Source: Balneolaceae bacterium UBA2956 (GTDB lineage: Bacteria; Bacteroidota; Rhodothermia; Balneolales; Balneolaceae). Taken from it: 33,915 nucleotides of DNA. The translations under genes and the position numbers were made by a program. Where the stretch lies: assembly GCA_002348545.1 (NCBI GenBank), contig DEBM01000044.1, positions 1 to 33,915 of the forward strand, in the 5' to 3' direction. This document shows positions 25,098 through 32,859 of the stretch, in pieces. The notes beneath the pieces were generated by a model that had not been told where the DNA came from, searched no databases, and saw only the letters and a list, made by a program, of their open reading frames with translations. How positions within the stretch are numbered: position 1 is the first letter of the stretch; each line of letters starts with the position of its first letter.

Positions 25098-26795
25098 ATG
25101 GTTTTAAGAAAACTCTTTAGTCATTACAAAAAATATCTGAGTTTCATGTTGGTGCTTTTTTTTGGGTTTAATTGTGCTGATCCAACTAAAAAGACGGTTT
25201 ATTATAATGCCATTGGGTACACGATTGAATCTGATAGTTTACGGTCCTTCAGCACTTTAGTAGTGGATGAGGGCATAGTGTTTGCTGTAGGGGGTGATGA
25301 CCTAGCTAGTGAGTATCTAGACATGCCAAGTATTACATCTGTTGATCTTGAGGGAAAGACATTGTTACCTGGGATCATTGATGCACATGGGCATGTGATG
25401 GGTTTAGGTTTTCAAGAACTCCAAATCAATTTAGCGGGGATTACTAGTCTTCAAGGAACTCTTCAAGTCTTGAAGGAGTACGCCGAAGCTAACCCGGAAC
25501 TAGAATGGATAATTGGGCGAGGTTGGAATCAGACGTTATGGGAGGAAAATCGCTTTCCAACTGCAGCGGATTTAGACCAGGTAATTCCAGATAGACCTGT
25601 ATGGTTGAGTCGGGTCGACGGTCATGCAGGTTGGGCAAACACAAAAGCCATGCAATTGGCACAGATTAGTTCTGATACACCTGATCCCTTAGGTGGGAAA
25701 ATTATCCGTGATACCAGGAGTCGTCCAACGGGAGTATTTATAGACGCTGCAGAAGGATATGTACAAACTGTGGTTCCCGAATCAACCAAAGAAGAACAGG
25801 CTCTAGCACTGGAAGCGGCTTTTTCTTTACTTACTTCTTATGGAGTAACCAGTGTGCATGATGCTGGGGTTGGAGTTGGAACTTGGGAGTTATATAAAGA
25901 TTTTGCCGTACAGGGGAAATTACAAACAAGAATTTATGGTATGATCTCAGGAGCAGGTAGGGTATTCGATCAGCTATCTAGCGAAGGTCCTATAAACTCT
26001 TTGTATGATGATCGGCTAGCACTGCGTAGTGTAAAGTTATACTCTGATGGAGCTTTAGGTAGTAGAGGGGCAGCGCTGATTGAGGACTATCATGATGATC
26101 CAGGAAACAAAGGATTGCTATTTATAGATCAAGAGGAAATGAATACAATGGTTGAAAAAGTAGTTTCTAAGGGATATCAAGCCAATATTCACGCCATTGG
26201 AGATGCTGCAAACAGACAGGTCATAGATGCACTTGGATATGCCCAAAAACTACATCCTAGTGAGGATCAACGAAATAGAATTGAACATGCCCAAATTGTA
26301 GCTCTAGAAGATATCGTACGATTTAAGGATTTAGATATAATTGCAAGTATGCAGCCTACTCATGCAACTAGTGACAAGAATATGGCAGAAGATCGGGTTG
26401 GTCCTCAGAGAATAAAAGGGGCATATGCATGGCAAAGTTTTTTAAAGCAGGGTACAGTAGTTGCTTCTGGGTCGGATTTTCCAGTCGAATCTGCAAATCC
26501 TTTTCTTGGCTTCTATGCTTCCATTACACGTAAAGATATTCAAGGGAACCCCTTGAGTGGCTGGTATTCAAATGAGGCAATGGACAGGGTTCAAACCCTC
26601 AAATCATTTACCATAGATGCCGCTTTTGCTGGATTTCAAGAAGGTGTTCTAGGCAGCTTGGAGCCGGGTAAATGGGCTGATTTTATTATAATTGACCAAG
26701 ATATAATGATGGTGCCTGATTCAATGCTTTGGCAAACAAAGGTATTACAGACATGGGTAGCGGGGGATAAAGTCTTTGACCTTAGCTCAGAGTAA
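25098..26795 (+). CDS. Amidohydrolase, YtcJ/NfdA-like (amidohydrolase_3), exported
   Basis: A 565-residue metal-dependent amidohydrolase of the YtcJ group. A hydrophobic N-terminal segment (YLSFMLVLFFGFNC, Cys26) looks like a lipoprotein signal with a loose lipobox. The TIM barrel starts with LLPGIIDAHGHVMG (H97, H99), then WIIGRGWNQTLW, VWLSRVDGHAGWANT, SVHDAGVGVG, KLYSDGALGSRGA, HAIGDAANRQVID, RIEHAQIV and ASGSDFPVESANPF. The C-terminal part closes the composite beta-sandwich (GSLEPGKWADFIIID). Substrates of related proteins are N-acyl or N-formyl compounds and are not predictable here. The signal places it in the periplasm. Confidence 0.92.
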   Translation: MVLRKLFSHYKKYLSFMLVLFFGFNCADPTKKTVYYNAIGYTIESDSLRSFSTLVVDEGIVFAVGGDDLASEYLDMPSITSVDLEGKTLLPGIIDAHGHVMGLGFQELQINLAGITSLQGTLQVLKEYAEANPELEWIIGRGWNQTLWEENRFPTAADLDQVIPDRPVWLSRVDGHAGWANTKAMQLAQISSDTPDPLGGKIIRDTRSRPTGVFIDAAEGYVQTVVPESTKEEQALALEAAFSLLTSYGVTSVHDAGVGVGTWELYKDFAVQGKLQTRIYGMISGAGRVFDQLSSEGPINSLYDDRLALRSVKLYSDGALGSRGAALIEDYHDDPGNKGLLFIDQEEMNTMVEKVVSKGYQANIHAIGDAANRQVIDALGYAQKLHPSEDQRNRIEHAQIVALEDIVRFKDLDIIASMQPTHATSDKNMAEDRVGPQRIKGAYAWQSFLKQGTVVASGSDFPVESANPFLGFYASITRKDIQGNPLSGWYSNEAMDRVQTLKSFTIDAAFAGFQEGVLGSLEPGKWADFIIIDQDIMMVPDSMLWQTKVLQTWVAGDKVFDLSSE

Positions 26796-26888
26796 GTACA
26801 ATAATAATTCTGTTTGGTTTATAACATATTTATAGTTTCTTAAACGTAATTAGTTGTAATTAAAATTACTTTAAAAAAAATGGGCAAC

Positions 26889-26962
26889 AAAATGGTCATT
26901 GAAACGTATAGATATCTAAAGCTCTATATCCACTGACATTTAATTGCAGATGACCACTTTTT
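26889..26962 (+). other. Inverted repeat in the leader of the redoxin-pdxH-trmB operon
   Basis: In the 263-bp gap before the redoxin gene, AAAATGGTCAT (26889-26899) pairs with ATGACCACTTTT (26950-26961) with one bulged C, leaving about 50 nt that holds a GATATC-containing segment able to pair further. An adjacent GTAATTAAAATTAC dyad lies just upstream. This may be a structured 5' leader or the end of the amidohydrolase transcript, since a T run follows the stem. It matches no riboswitch class that I recognise. Confidence 0.3.
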
Positions 26963-27058
26963 AAATTATTCGGATATTAGAGCTATTTGTTTAAACTTAC
27001 CTTAAGTTGAAATAGATTCATATTCTCTAGACCTACTACACTCTAAAATAGATTTATC

Positions 27059-27640
27059 ATGGCAGCAATACGTTCGACCATGCTAGAGCTTGGTACAAAA
27101 GCGCCCCCAATTCAACTACCTATTGTCACCGGTGGTGAAATCGATTTATACAATCACACCGCTCATGGTAAAGGCACCGTTGTATTATTTATTTGTAATC
27201 ACTGTCCCTATGTACACCATATTAATGAAGTACTGGTATCCGTGGCCAATGATTATACCCGCAAGGGTATTTCATTTATTGCAATTAGTTCGAATGATGC
27301 AATACGTTATCCAGAGGATTCCCCGGAAAAAATGATGGATTCCGTTCGTAAACATAGCTATCCATTCCCTTACCTCTATGACGAAAGTCAATCGGTTGCC
27401 AAAGCATATAGGGCCGCTTGTACACCTGATTTTTATTTTTTCGATAAGAAGCTAAGTTTATACTACAGAGGGCAGTTCGATGCTAGCCGTCCAGGAAATG
27501 AATTAGAGGTAACTGGTATAGATTTGACAACGGCTATTGACGGGTATTTAAAAGGGGAGGAAGCCCGTGTTCGTCAGGTACCTAGTATGGGCTGTTCTAT
27601 TAAGTGGAAAGCAGGAAATGAACCTGATTATTTACTATAA
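27059..27640 (+). CDS. Thioredoxin-fold (AhpC/TSA-like) redoxin
   Basis: A 193-residue peroxiredoxin-like redoxin. Family marks are ELGTKAPPIQLP at the N terminus, LFICNHCPYVHHIN, where CNHC is the redox centre of this redoxin subfamily, ISFIAISSNDAIRYPEDSPE, YDESQSVAKAYRAACTPDFYFFD (with the cis-Pro loop) and YYRGQFDASRPGN. It has no signal peptide, so it is cytoplasmic. An alternative start is the ATG at 27080 (MLELGTKAP). It heads a probable operon with pdxH (6-bp gap) and trmB. The reaction could be peroxide reduction or disulfide exchange; the partner is unknown. Confidence 0.88.
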   Translation: MAAIRSTMLELGTKAPPIQLPIVTGGEIDLYNHTAHGKGTVVLFICNHCPYVHHINEVLVSVANDYTRKGISFIAISSNDAIRYPEDSPEKMMDSVRKHSYPFPYLYDESQSVAKAYRAACTPDFYFFDKKLSLYYRGQFDASRPGNELEVTGIDLTTAIDGYLKGEEARVRQVPSMGCSIKWKAGNEPDYLL

Positions 27641-27646
27641 TATGAT

Positions 27647-28285
27647 ATGAATATACAAAATATACGTAAAGACTACACGCAGCAAGAACTTGATGAAACG
27701 GCATTATTACAAGATCCTATCTCGCAATTCAGTAGCTGGTTTGAAGAGGCTTTAAAGGCCGAGGTACTTGAAGCTAATGCTTGCGCTCTTGCAACGGTAG
27801 ATGCACTAGGGAAGCCACATAACCGTATCGTCCTATTAAAAGGCGTCTCTGGGAATGGATTTCAATTTTTCACTAATTATACTTCAGATAAAGCAAGTGA
27901 AATAGAGCAAAATTCATGGGTAGCTATGACTTTTTTTTGGAAAGAATTGGAACGCCAGGTTCGCATTGAGGGGCAGGTGAGTAAAATAAGTGAAGAGGAC
28001 TCAAAGGCCTATTTTTTGTCCCGACCTTATATGAGTCAATTAGGGGCATGGGTTTCCAATCAAAGTCAGGTCATTAAGGATAGATCGGTATTAGAGCAGC
28101 GACTAGAAGAGTTGATTCAACGATACCCAGAAGGCACCGGTGTGCCTTATCCCACTCATTGGGGAGGCTTTGAATTATGCCCCATAAAAATTGAATTCTG
28201 GCAAGGTCGCCCAAGTAGACTTCATGATAGAATAAGTTATGTGCAAATAGACCATAGGTGGCAGAAGCAGCGATTAGCTCCATAA
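27647..28285 (+). CDS. pdxH: Pyridoxamine 5'-phosphate oxidase
   Basis: An FMN-dependent oxidase that makes PLP from PNP or PMP. It is 212 residues, the typical length. The N terminus is NIRKDYTQQELDE. FMN-binding segments are NRIVLLKGV (R60, K65), FFTNYTSDKA and RQVRIEGQV. SRPYMSQLGAWVSNQS, HWGGF, EFWQGRPSRLHDR and the family-end RLAP follow, all in the usual order. It supplies the cofactor used by the aminotransferase, gcvP and methionine gamma-lyase in this window. The ATG lies 6 bp after the redoxin stop, and trmB follows. Confidence 0.96.
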   Translation: MNIQNIRKDYTQQELDETALLQDPISQFSSWFEEALKAEVLEANACALATVDALGKPHNRIVLLKGVSGNGFQFFTNYTSDKASEIEQNSWVAMTFFWKELERQVRIEGQVSKISEEDSKAYFLSRPYMSQLGAWVSNQSQVIKDRSVLEQRLEELIQRYPEGTGVPYPTHWGGFELCPIKIEFWQGRPSRLHDRISYVQIDHRWQKQRLAP

Positions 28286-28299
28286 ATTGAGTGGATATA

Positions 28300-28971
28300 A
28301 TGCCGAAGATCAAGCATAAACGATTTAAAGAGATCGCTCAATTTGACCATGTTATTGAGTGGTCCGACTACCCACATGGGCATGGATTTAATAAGACAGT
28401 ATGGTTTGAAAAGTTTTTTTCAGGCTCGGATAGGCTCACCTTAGAACTTGCCTGTGGAAAGGCAGAATATACCATAGGTCTGGCTTTACGATATCCAGAC
28501 AGAAATTTTATCGGGGTTGATATTAAAGGTAATAGAATGTGGGTTGGGGCTAATTACTCTCTAACACATCAGATGCAAAACACCGCTTTTTTGCGCGCAT
28601 ATGTAGGACATTTAGAACATTATATCCCTGAGCATAGTGTGGAGGAGATATGGATTATTTTTCCCGATCCACAACTTAAGAAAGACAGAAAAAAGTTAAC
28701 ATCAACCCGTTTTTTAAAGCTGTATAAAAAGTTACTAATATCAGGTGGCACCATTCATCTCAAAACCGATAGCTCCGAATTGTTTGAATTTACACTTGAA
28801 CAAATTGAATTGTACAATTTGACAATACTCAGGCAAATAGACAATGTATATGCGGATCCATCAGCGCCTGAAGAATTGGTAGATATACATACCTATTACG
28901 AAGGATTACATGTCAAGAAAGGAAGAACCATTCGGTACCTACAAATTAGCTTAACTAACAATAATATCTAA
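28300..28971 (+). CDS. trmB: tRNA (guanine-N7-)-methyltransferase
   Basis: It methylates N7 of G46 in the tRNA variable loop using SAM. With the ATG at 28300 it has 223 residues; a GTG three codons upstream (28291) is the alternative and adds only VDI. Motif I is LELACGKAEYTIGLA (SAM), motif II is FIGVDIKGNRMW, IWIIFPDPQLKKDRKKL carries the family FPDPW-like active-site segment, and HLKTDSSELFEF is the conserved C-terminal element. It follows pdxH by 14 bp and is the last gene of the redoxin-pdxH-trmB unit. Confidence 0.95.
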   Translation: MPKIKHKRFKEIAQFDHVIEWSDYPHGHGFNKTVWFEKFFSGSDRLTLELACGKAEYTIGLALRYPDRNFIGVDIKGNRMWVGANYSLTHQMQNTAFLRAYVGHLEHYIPEHSVEEIWIIFPDPQLKKDRKKLTSTRFLKLYKKLLISGGTIHLKTDSSELFEFTLEQIELYNLTILRQIDNVYADPSAPEELVDIHTYYEGLHVKKGRTIRYLQISLTNNNI

Positions 28972-29064
28972 TCGGGTAAATTTAGTTATATAGACTATTT
29001 TATATATATTTTACTTGTTAAATGTAAGGTTTATCTGTAATATAGAAGCATTAAACACTATCAA

Positions 29065-29529
29065 ATGATAGAACTAGACAATATTGACAAACAGATTATT
29101 GCACACCTGCAAGAAAACGCTCGAATTAGCAATAGAGAAATTGCAAAAAGGGTAGGATTAACGGCTACACCTACTATAGAAAGAGTAAAGCGCTTAGAGC
29201 GAGAGGGCGTTATAAAAGGCTACACAGCGGTACTTGAAAAAGAAAAAGTGGGTAAGGGTATGACTGTTTTTGTCAAGGTTACCCTAAGTGTTCACCAAAT
29301 GAGTCTTCTGGATGATTTTATTGAAGCGGTACGAGGTATACCAGAGATTTTGTCCTGTTACCATACTACAGGACAGTCTGATTTCTTATTACATGTAGTG
29401 GCTACAGATATAGCCGATTATGAACGCTTGTTACGGGATAAACTAACCACCTTACCCGATGTGCAACGCCTTGAGACCACTATGGTGTTACGAGCAATTA
29501 AAGAAGGTGGATACATACCAACCAGTTAA
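29065..29529 (+). CDS. Lrp/AsnC-family transcriptional regulator
   Basis: A 154-residue Lrp-type regulator: an N-terminal winged HTH (NIDKQIIAHLQENARISNREIAKRVGLTATPTIERVKRLEREG, about 5-50) and a C-terminal RAM ligand-binding domain (ASP-like sheet with VTLSVHQ, ILSCYHTTGQSDFLLHVV and TTMVLRAIKEG). Such proteins sense amino acids and form octamers. The adjacent, same-strand methionine gamma-lyase gene starts 16 bp after its stop, so it probably controls that gene in response to methionine or another amino acid. No Shine-Dalgarno sequence. Confidence 0.93.
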   Translation: MIELDNIDKQIIAHLQENARISNREIAKRVGLTATPTIERVKRLEREGVIKGYTAVLEKEKVGKGMTVFVKVTLSVHQMSLLDDFIEAVRGIPEILSCYHTTGQSDFLLHVVATDIADYERLLRDKLTTLPDVQRLETTMVLRAIKEGGYIPTS

Positions 29530-29532
29530 CTT

Positions 29533-29537
29533 AGGAG
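29533..29537 (+). promoter_or_regulatory. Shine-Dalgarno sequence of the methionine gamma-lyase gene
   Basis: AGGAG lies 8 bp before the ATG at 29546. It is the only textbook ribosome-binding site I found here; most starts in this window have none. It decides against the ATG at 29459 inside the Lrp gene. Confidence 0.6.
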
Positions 29538-29545
29538 TATATAGT

Positions 29546-30769
29546 ATGAAATTTAAATCAAGAGTTGTTCACGGAGTCGATCGTCCTACTAGAATCCATA
29601 AAGAATCTGAGGGTGCCCATGTACCCCCAATATATCAGACATCAACCTTTCTATTTGATGACGTTGCTCATGGCGCGCGGGCTTTTTCGTCCCCTGATCA
29701 TGCTGGAGCACATATTTACACGCGTATATCAAATCCAAATAACAATGCCTTAGAACAATCAATTACCGCTCTTGAATGTTATGATCTGGATAGTGATGGG
29801 TATACCTCGATGGTTTTTGGAACAGGCATGGCCGCCATAAGTACGGCTATCATGGTCATGGCTAAACAGGGACAGGTACTTGCGCAGGATGCATTGTACG
29901 GTTGTAGTAGTCAATTATTATTTGAACAAGCCCCACAATGGGGTATAGATGCTGATTTTATAGATTTTACTGATTTACATACATTCCAAGAAAAAGTCGA
30001 ATCCATGGACAATCTTAAAGTAGTCTACATGGAAACCATTACTAATCCAACTATGCGAGTAGCTCAGATGGATCGTATTATTGAGATTGCTCACGATGCG
30101 GGCGCCAGAGTAATTGTAGATAATACATTTGCATCACCGGTATTCTGTCGACCACTTAATTTTGGGGCCGATATCGTAATTCATTCATCGACTAAATATA
30201 TTGGAGGACATGGGACCTCATTAGGTGGGGTGTTGACTTGTTCAAAGGATTTAGCAAATAACTATCATTTGGGTACATATAGAAAAAATTTGGGAGGTAT
30301 CGCTGGACCTATGGACTCATGGTTGCTAAAGAATGGGCTAAAAACCATGGCTCTTCGAGTACAGGCGCAAACCGACAATGCGATGCTAGTCGCTCAGTAC
30401 CTAGAATCACATGAATCGGTAAAGCGGGTTTGGTATCCAATGCTAGAGTCTCATCCCGATTTCAATGTTGCGCAGAATATATTATTGAGTGGAGCAGCGT
30501 CGGTGATGAGTTTTGAGCTAAAAGGAGGTTTTGAAGCAGGAACTAATCTAATGAATTCGGTTCAACTCTGTTCGCTTGCAGTAAGTTTGGGTGCAGTAGA
30601 TACCTTGATTCAACACCCTGCATCTATGACGCACTCAGTAATGGATGCGAAGTTGCGCCAAAAAGCAAGCATAAAAGATGGCTTAGTCCGTCTTGCAGTG
30701 GGCATTGAAGAAGTAGATGATATCATAGAAGATTTGAATCAGGCATTGACCAAATTTTCTGTAGTCTAG
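29546..30769 (+). CDS. Methionine gamma-lyase
   Basis: A PLP fold-type I enzyme of the Cys/Met metabolism family, 407 residues from ATG 29546, which has a good Shine-Dalgarno sequence; an in-frame ATG at 29459 is inside the Lrp gene. The PLP lysine is in SSTKYIGGHGTSLGG (K217), Asp192 is in VDNTF, and YTRISNPNN provides phosphate contacts from the neighbouring subunit. The residues that set methionine gamma-lyase apart from cystathionine enzymes are present: LYGC with Tyr118 and Cys120, and the C terminus QHPASMTHS. It breaks L-methionine to methanethiol, ammonia and 2-oxobutyrate. A cystathionine gamma-synthase or lyase role is less likely but not excluded. Confidence 0.87.
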   Translation: MKFKSRVVHGVDRPTRIHKESEGAHVPPIYQTSTFLFDDVAHGARAFSSPDHAGAHIYTRISNPNNNALEQSITALECYDLDSDGYTSMVFGTGMAAISTAIMVMAKQGQVLAQDALYGCSSQLLFEQAPQWGIDADFIDFTDLHTFQEKVESMDNLKVVYMETITNPTMRVAQMDRIIEIAHDAGARVIVDNTFASPVFCRPLNFGADIVIHSSTKYIGGHGTSLGGVLTCSKDLANNYHLGTYRKNLGGIAGPMDSWLLKNGLKTMALRVQAQTDNAMLVAQYLESHESVKRVWYPMLESHPDFNVAQNILLSGAASVMSFELKGGFEAGTNLMNSVQLCSLAVSLGAVDTLIQHPASMTHSVMDAKLRQKASIKDGLVRLAVGIEEVDDIIEDLNQALTKFSVV

Positions 30770-30777
30770 TAAAGGGC

Positions 30778-31683
30778 TTACCAACTTCCCCCTGCACCAC
30801 CGCCACCAGAGCCAAATCCGCCCCCGCCACTAAAACCTCCAAAACCACCCCCACCGAATCCACCTCCACCAGAGCCAAACCCGCCGCGACCTCGGGGACT
30901 ATTGAAAAAGCTACTCCAGAGTAGAACATCCATGGCACCAATGGTTCGACCGCCGCCACGACCTCCTCTTCCTCTGGAAATTATAAAGAATAAAATGAGC
31001 CCCAATATTATAAGAATATCTATTAGGAACCCTTCATCGGAGCTTCGTGTAACTTCCACTGCCTCATATTCTCCAGAGGCTAATTGTATAAGTGCACTAG
31101 TGGCTCGATCAAGACCTTGATAAACCTGTCCACTTTGCAATGCAGGTATAAGAATATCTTGTACAACTCTATTGGCCATTACATCAGGAATAGCGCCTTC
31201 TAATCCATATCCTACCTCTATTTGTAATTCCCGTTCTTGAACAGATATTAGAATAAGAACCCCGTTATATCGTTCGGCTTCCCACATTCGCCAGGTGTTA
31301 AATAGGTAGGTTGCTGCTTCCTCTCTTGACACTCCAGCAAGATTTTCAAGTATAACAACTGCAACGACATTGGACGTGGTATCTCTGTAGCTCCGAAGTT
31401 TTCGTTCAAGTACTGCCTCTTCTTGGTTTGTTAGAAGATTTCCAAAATCGTTCACCATACCGACGGGGCGCTGTGGTAACTCATTTGTAGATTGAGCAAA
31501 TAGAAGACTCGCCGAACTCTGCACCACTGTGTTCGTATGGGCATGGGATATTCCCCACGATGTTGGTAAGGAAATAAAATTAAGCCCTAAAATCCAAGCT
31601 ATGGCCAAAAAGCTAACTAAAGAGAATCGCGCTGTTAGGTTGCTTGTGGGTCGAATAGAGTACTTGATTCTTTGCTTATCCAT
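30778..31683 (-). CDS. TPM-domain (YgcG-like) membrane protein with glycine-rich tail
   Basis: A 301-residue membrane-anchored TPM protein. From ATG 31683 it begins with a hydrophobic anchor (about 17-40, FSLVSFLAIAWILGLNFISLP). A periplasmic TPM domain follows (about 70-195, VNDFGNLLTNQEEAVLERKL, YNGVLILISVQERELQIEVGYGLEGAIPD), then a second helix (about 210-232, FLIDILIILGLILFFII) and a cytosolic or extracellular tail of Gly, Arg, Phe and Ser ending GGAGGSW. The ATG overlaps the stop of the preceding small TPM gene (ATGGATAA), so translation is coupled. An upstream ATG at 31707 would add 8 residues. TPM proteins are linked to membrane quality control and photosystem repair in other organisms. 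Glycine-rich tails are usual in YgcG-type members. Confidence 0.87.
   Translation of the reverse strand: MDKQRIKYSIRPTSNLTARFSLVSFLAIAWILGLNFISLPTSWGISHAHTNTVVQSSASLLFAQSTNELPQRPVGMVNDFGNLLTNQEEAVLERKLRSYRDTTSNVVAVVILENLAGVSREEAATYLFNTWRMWEAERYNGVLILISVQERELQIEVGYGLEGAIPDVMANRVVQDILIPALQSGQVYQGLDRATSALIQLASGEYEAVEVTRSSDEGFLIDILIILGLILFFIISRGRGGRGGGRTIGAMDVLLWSSFFNSPRGRGGFGSGGGGFGGGGFGGFSGGGGFGSGGGGAGGSW
30784..30900 (-). repeat. Low-complexity glycine-codon tract
   Basis: This DNA encodes the GGF/GGGG tail of the TPM protein and consists largely of degenerate GGN repeats (CCxCCx on the plus strand), more GC-rich than the surrounding DNA. It is a likely place for replication slippage, and antisense frames through it are artefacts. 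Confidence 0.7.
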
Positions 31684-32104
31684 AACTGATAGAATCATCA
31701 AGTTCATTTTTGTCGTCTTTCTGGTAAGGAAAGTGTTGTTGTAGCTTTTCGCCGATATCTAGTAGTGCTTTTGTAAGCCCATTTTTTATTTGATTGGTTT
31801 TGAAATCTTCTTGTAGGGTTACCAACGTACTCTCCCAGAATTCTTGGCCAACTTTTGCATGAATACCCTCATCTCCCCAAATAGCCAGCAAATGATCCTC
31901 CGTAGCCACGTATACGATGACGCCATTTCGCAGATTTGTTTTGTGCATACCTAATTTTTGAAATAAGTTGATAGCTCTTTTTATGGGGTCTTTCTTAGGG
32001 CATTTTTTTTCAATGTGAACACGGATTTCCCCAGAGGTTTTTTTCTCTGCTTCTTGGATAGCCTGTACAATGGCTAATTCATCGTCACTGCTTAAAAATG
32101 GCAT
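31676..32104 (-). CDS. Small soluble TPM-domain protein
   Basis: A 142-residue protein that is a single TPM-fold domain without a signal or transmembrane helix. Recognisable segments are LAIVQAIQEAEKKTSGEIRVHIEKK at the N terminus and NGVIVYVATEDHLLAIWGDEGIHAKVG, which parallels the second half of YgcG domains. The C-terminal region is helical and charged. It sits between lemA and the membrane TPM gene, a neighbourhood seen with LemA in many Bacteroidota. It overlaps the next gene by 8 bp. It may be a soluble partner of the membrane TPM protein. Confidence 0.83.
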   Translation of the reverse strand: MPFLSSDDELAIVQAIQEAEKKTSGEIRVHIEKKCPKKDPIKRAINLFQKLGMHKTNLRNGVIVYVATEDHLLAIWGDEGIHAKVGQEFWESTLVTLQEDFKTNQIKNGLTKALLDIGEKLQQHFPYQKDDKNELDDSISYG

Positions 32105-32128
32105 AGGTTTTATGTTCTTCCGGGTTAA

Positions 32129-32168
32129 TAGTCTATTGGCTTAAGGGGATATTTTGGTGAATAGACTA
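32129..32168 (-). other. Intercistronic hairpin between lemA and the small TPM gene
   Basis: TAGTCTATT (32129-32137) and AATAGACTA (32160-32168) are exact reverse complements 22 bp apart in a 68-bp gap within the operon. In the transcript they can form a 9-bp stem with a 22-nt loop about 25 nt before the TPM start codon. The lack of a following U tract argues against a terminator; RNA processing, stability or attenuation are possible. Confidence 0.4.
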
Positions 32169-32172
32169 CCGT

Positions 32173-32760
32173 TTATTCAAAGTCAACGATTGGGGGCTGT
32201 TCGGCTCCTTCATTAGCCTCAAAATAGGCTTTACGGTTGAAACCTAATATGGAAGCTATAAGGCTTCCAGGGAATTTTCGAATCTCTGTATTATACTGAC
32301 GTGCAGTATCGTTGAATCGTTTTCTTTCGGTTGCAATACGGTTTTCAGTTCCTTCTAGCTGAGCTTGAAGATCTCTAAAGTTAGCGTTTGCCTTGAGTTC
32401 AGGGTATCGCTCAACGCTAACAAGCAATCTGGAAAGTGCACCACTTAACTGTTCTTGAGCAGCCTGAAATTGTTGAATTTTGGCAGGATCGTTCAAGTCA
32501 TTGGCCTGAAGGGTAATCGATGTTGCTTGACTTCGAGCTTCAATTACCGATTGTAATGTTTCCTGCTCAAAATCTGCGGCGCCCTGTACTGTATTTACTA
32601 GATTCGGTATTAAATCGGCCCTTCGTTGGTATTGGTTTTCAACTTGTGCCCATGCACTTTCAACCGATTCCTCGGCCGTCACAAATCCGTTGTTTACGCT
32701 AATCCCATAGGTAACAAGTATAGCGAGCATGGCAAGAATTATAATACTTTTTGCTTTCAT
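32173..32760 (-). CDS. lemA: LemA family protein
   Basis: A 195-residue LemA protein: one N-terminal transmembrane helix (SIIILAMLAILVTYGI, 5-20), then the family helical bundle with NGFVTAEESVESAWAQVENQYQRRADLIPNLVNTVQG, ERYPELKANANFRDLQAQLEGTENRIATERKRFNDTARQYNTEIRKFPGSLIA-type segments and a short C-terminal tail. LemA proteins are membrane-anchored helical proteins of uncertain function, often with TPM partners, as here. It is the first gene of the lemA-TPM-TPM operon and divergent from the YjjG-like gene over 99 bp. Confidence 0.95.
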   Translation of the reverse strand: MKAKSIIILAMLAILVTYGISVNNGFVTAEESVESAWAQVENQYQRRADLIPNLVNTVQGAADFEQETLQSVIEARSQATSITLQANDLNDPAKIQQFQAAQEQLSGALSRLLVSVERYPELKANANFRDLQAQLEGTENRIATERKRFNDTARQYNTEIRKFPGSLIASILGFNRKAYFEANEGAEQPPIVDFE

Positions 32761-32859
32761 AGTCTCAAGTCTTTCTGTTTATAATATTTGGTTTAGAATC
32801 GGATTATATTATACGAAAATCTCTGGTCTAGGATTCATTGAATCTAAAATATATAATGC

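Noticed and set aside
29459..29545. ATG at 29459 as start of methionine gamma-lyase
   Set aside because: It is inside the Lrp gene, in another frame, while ATG 29546 has a strong Shine-Dalgarno sequence.
30723..30959. Minus-strand Val/Ala/Gly-rich open frame over the glycine tail
   Set aside because: It is an out-of-frame shadow of the GGN-rich tract in the TPM gene.
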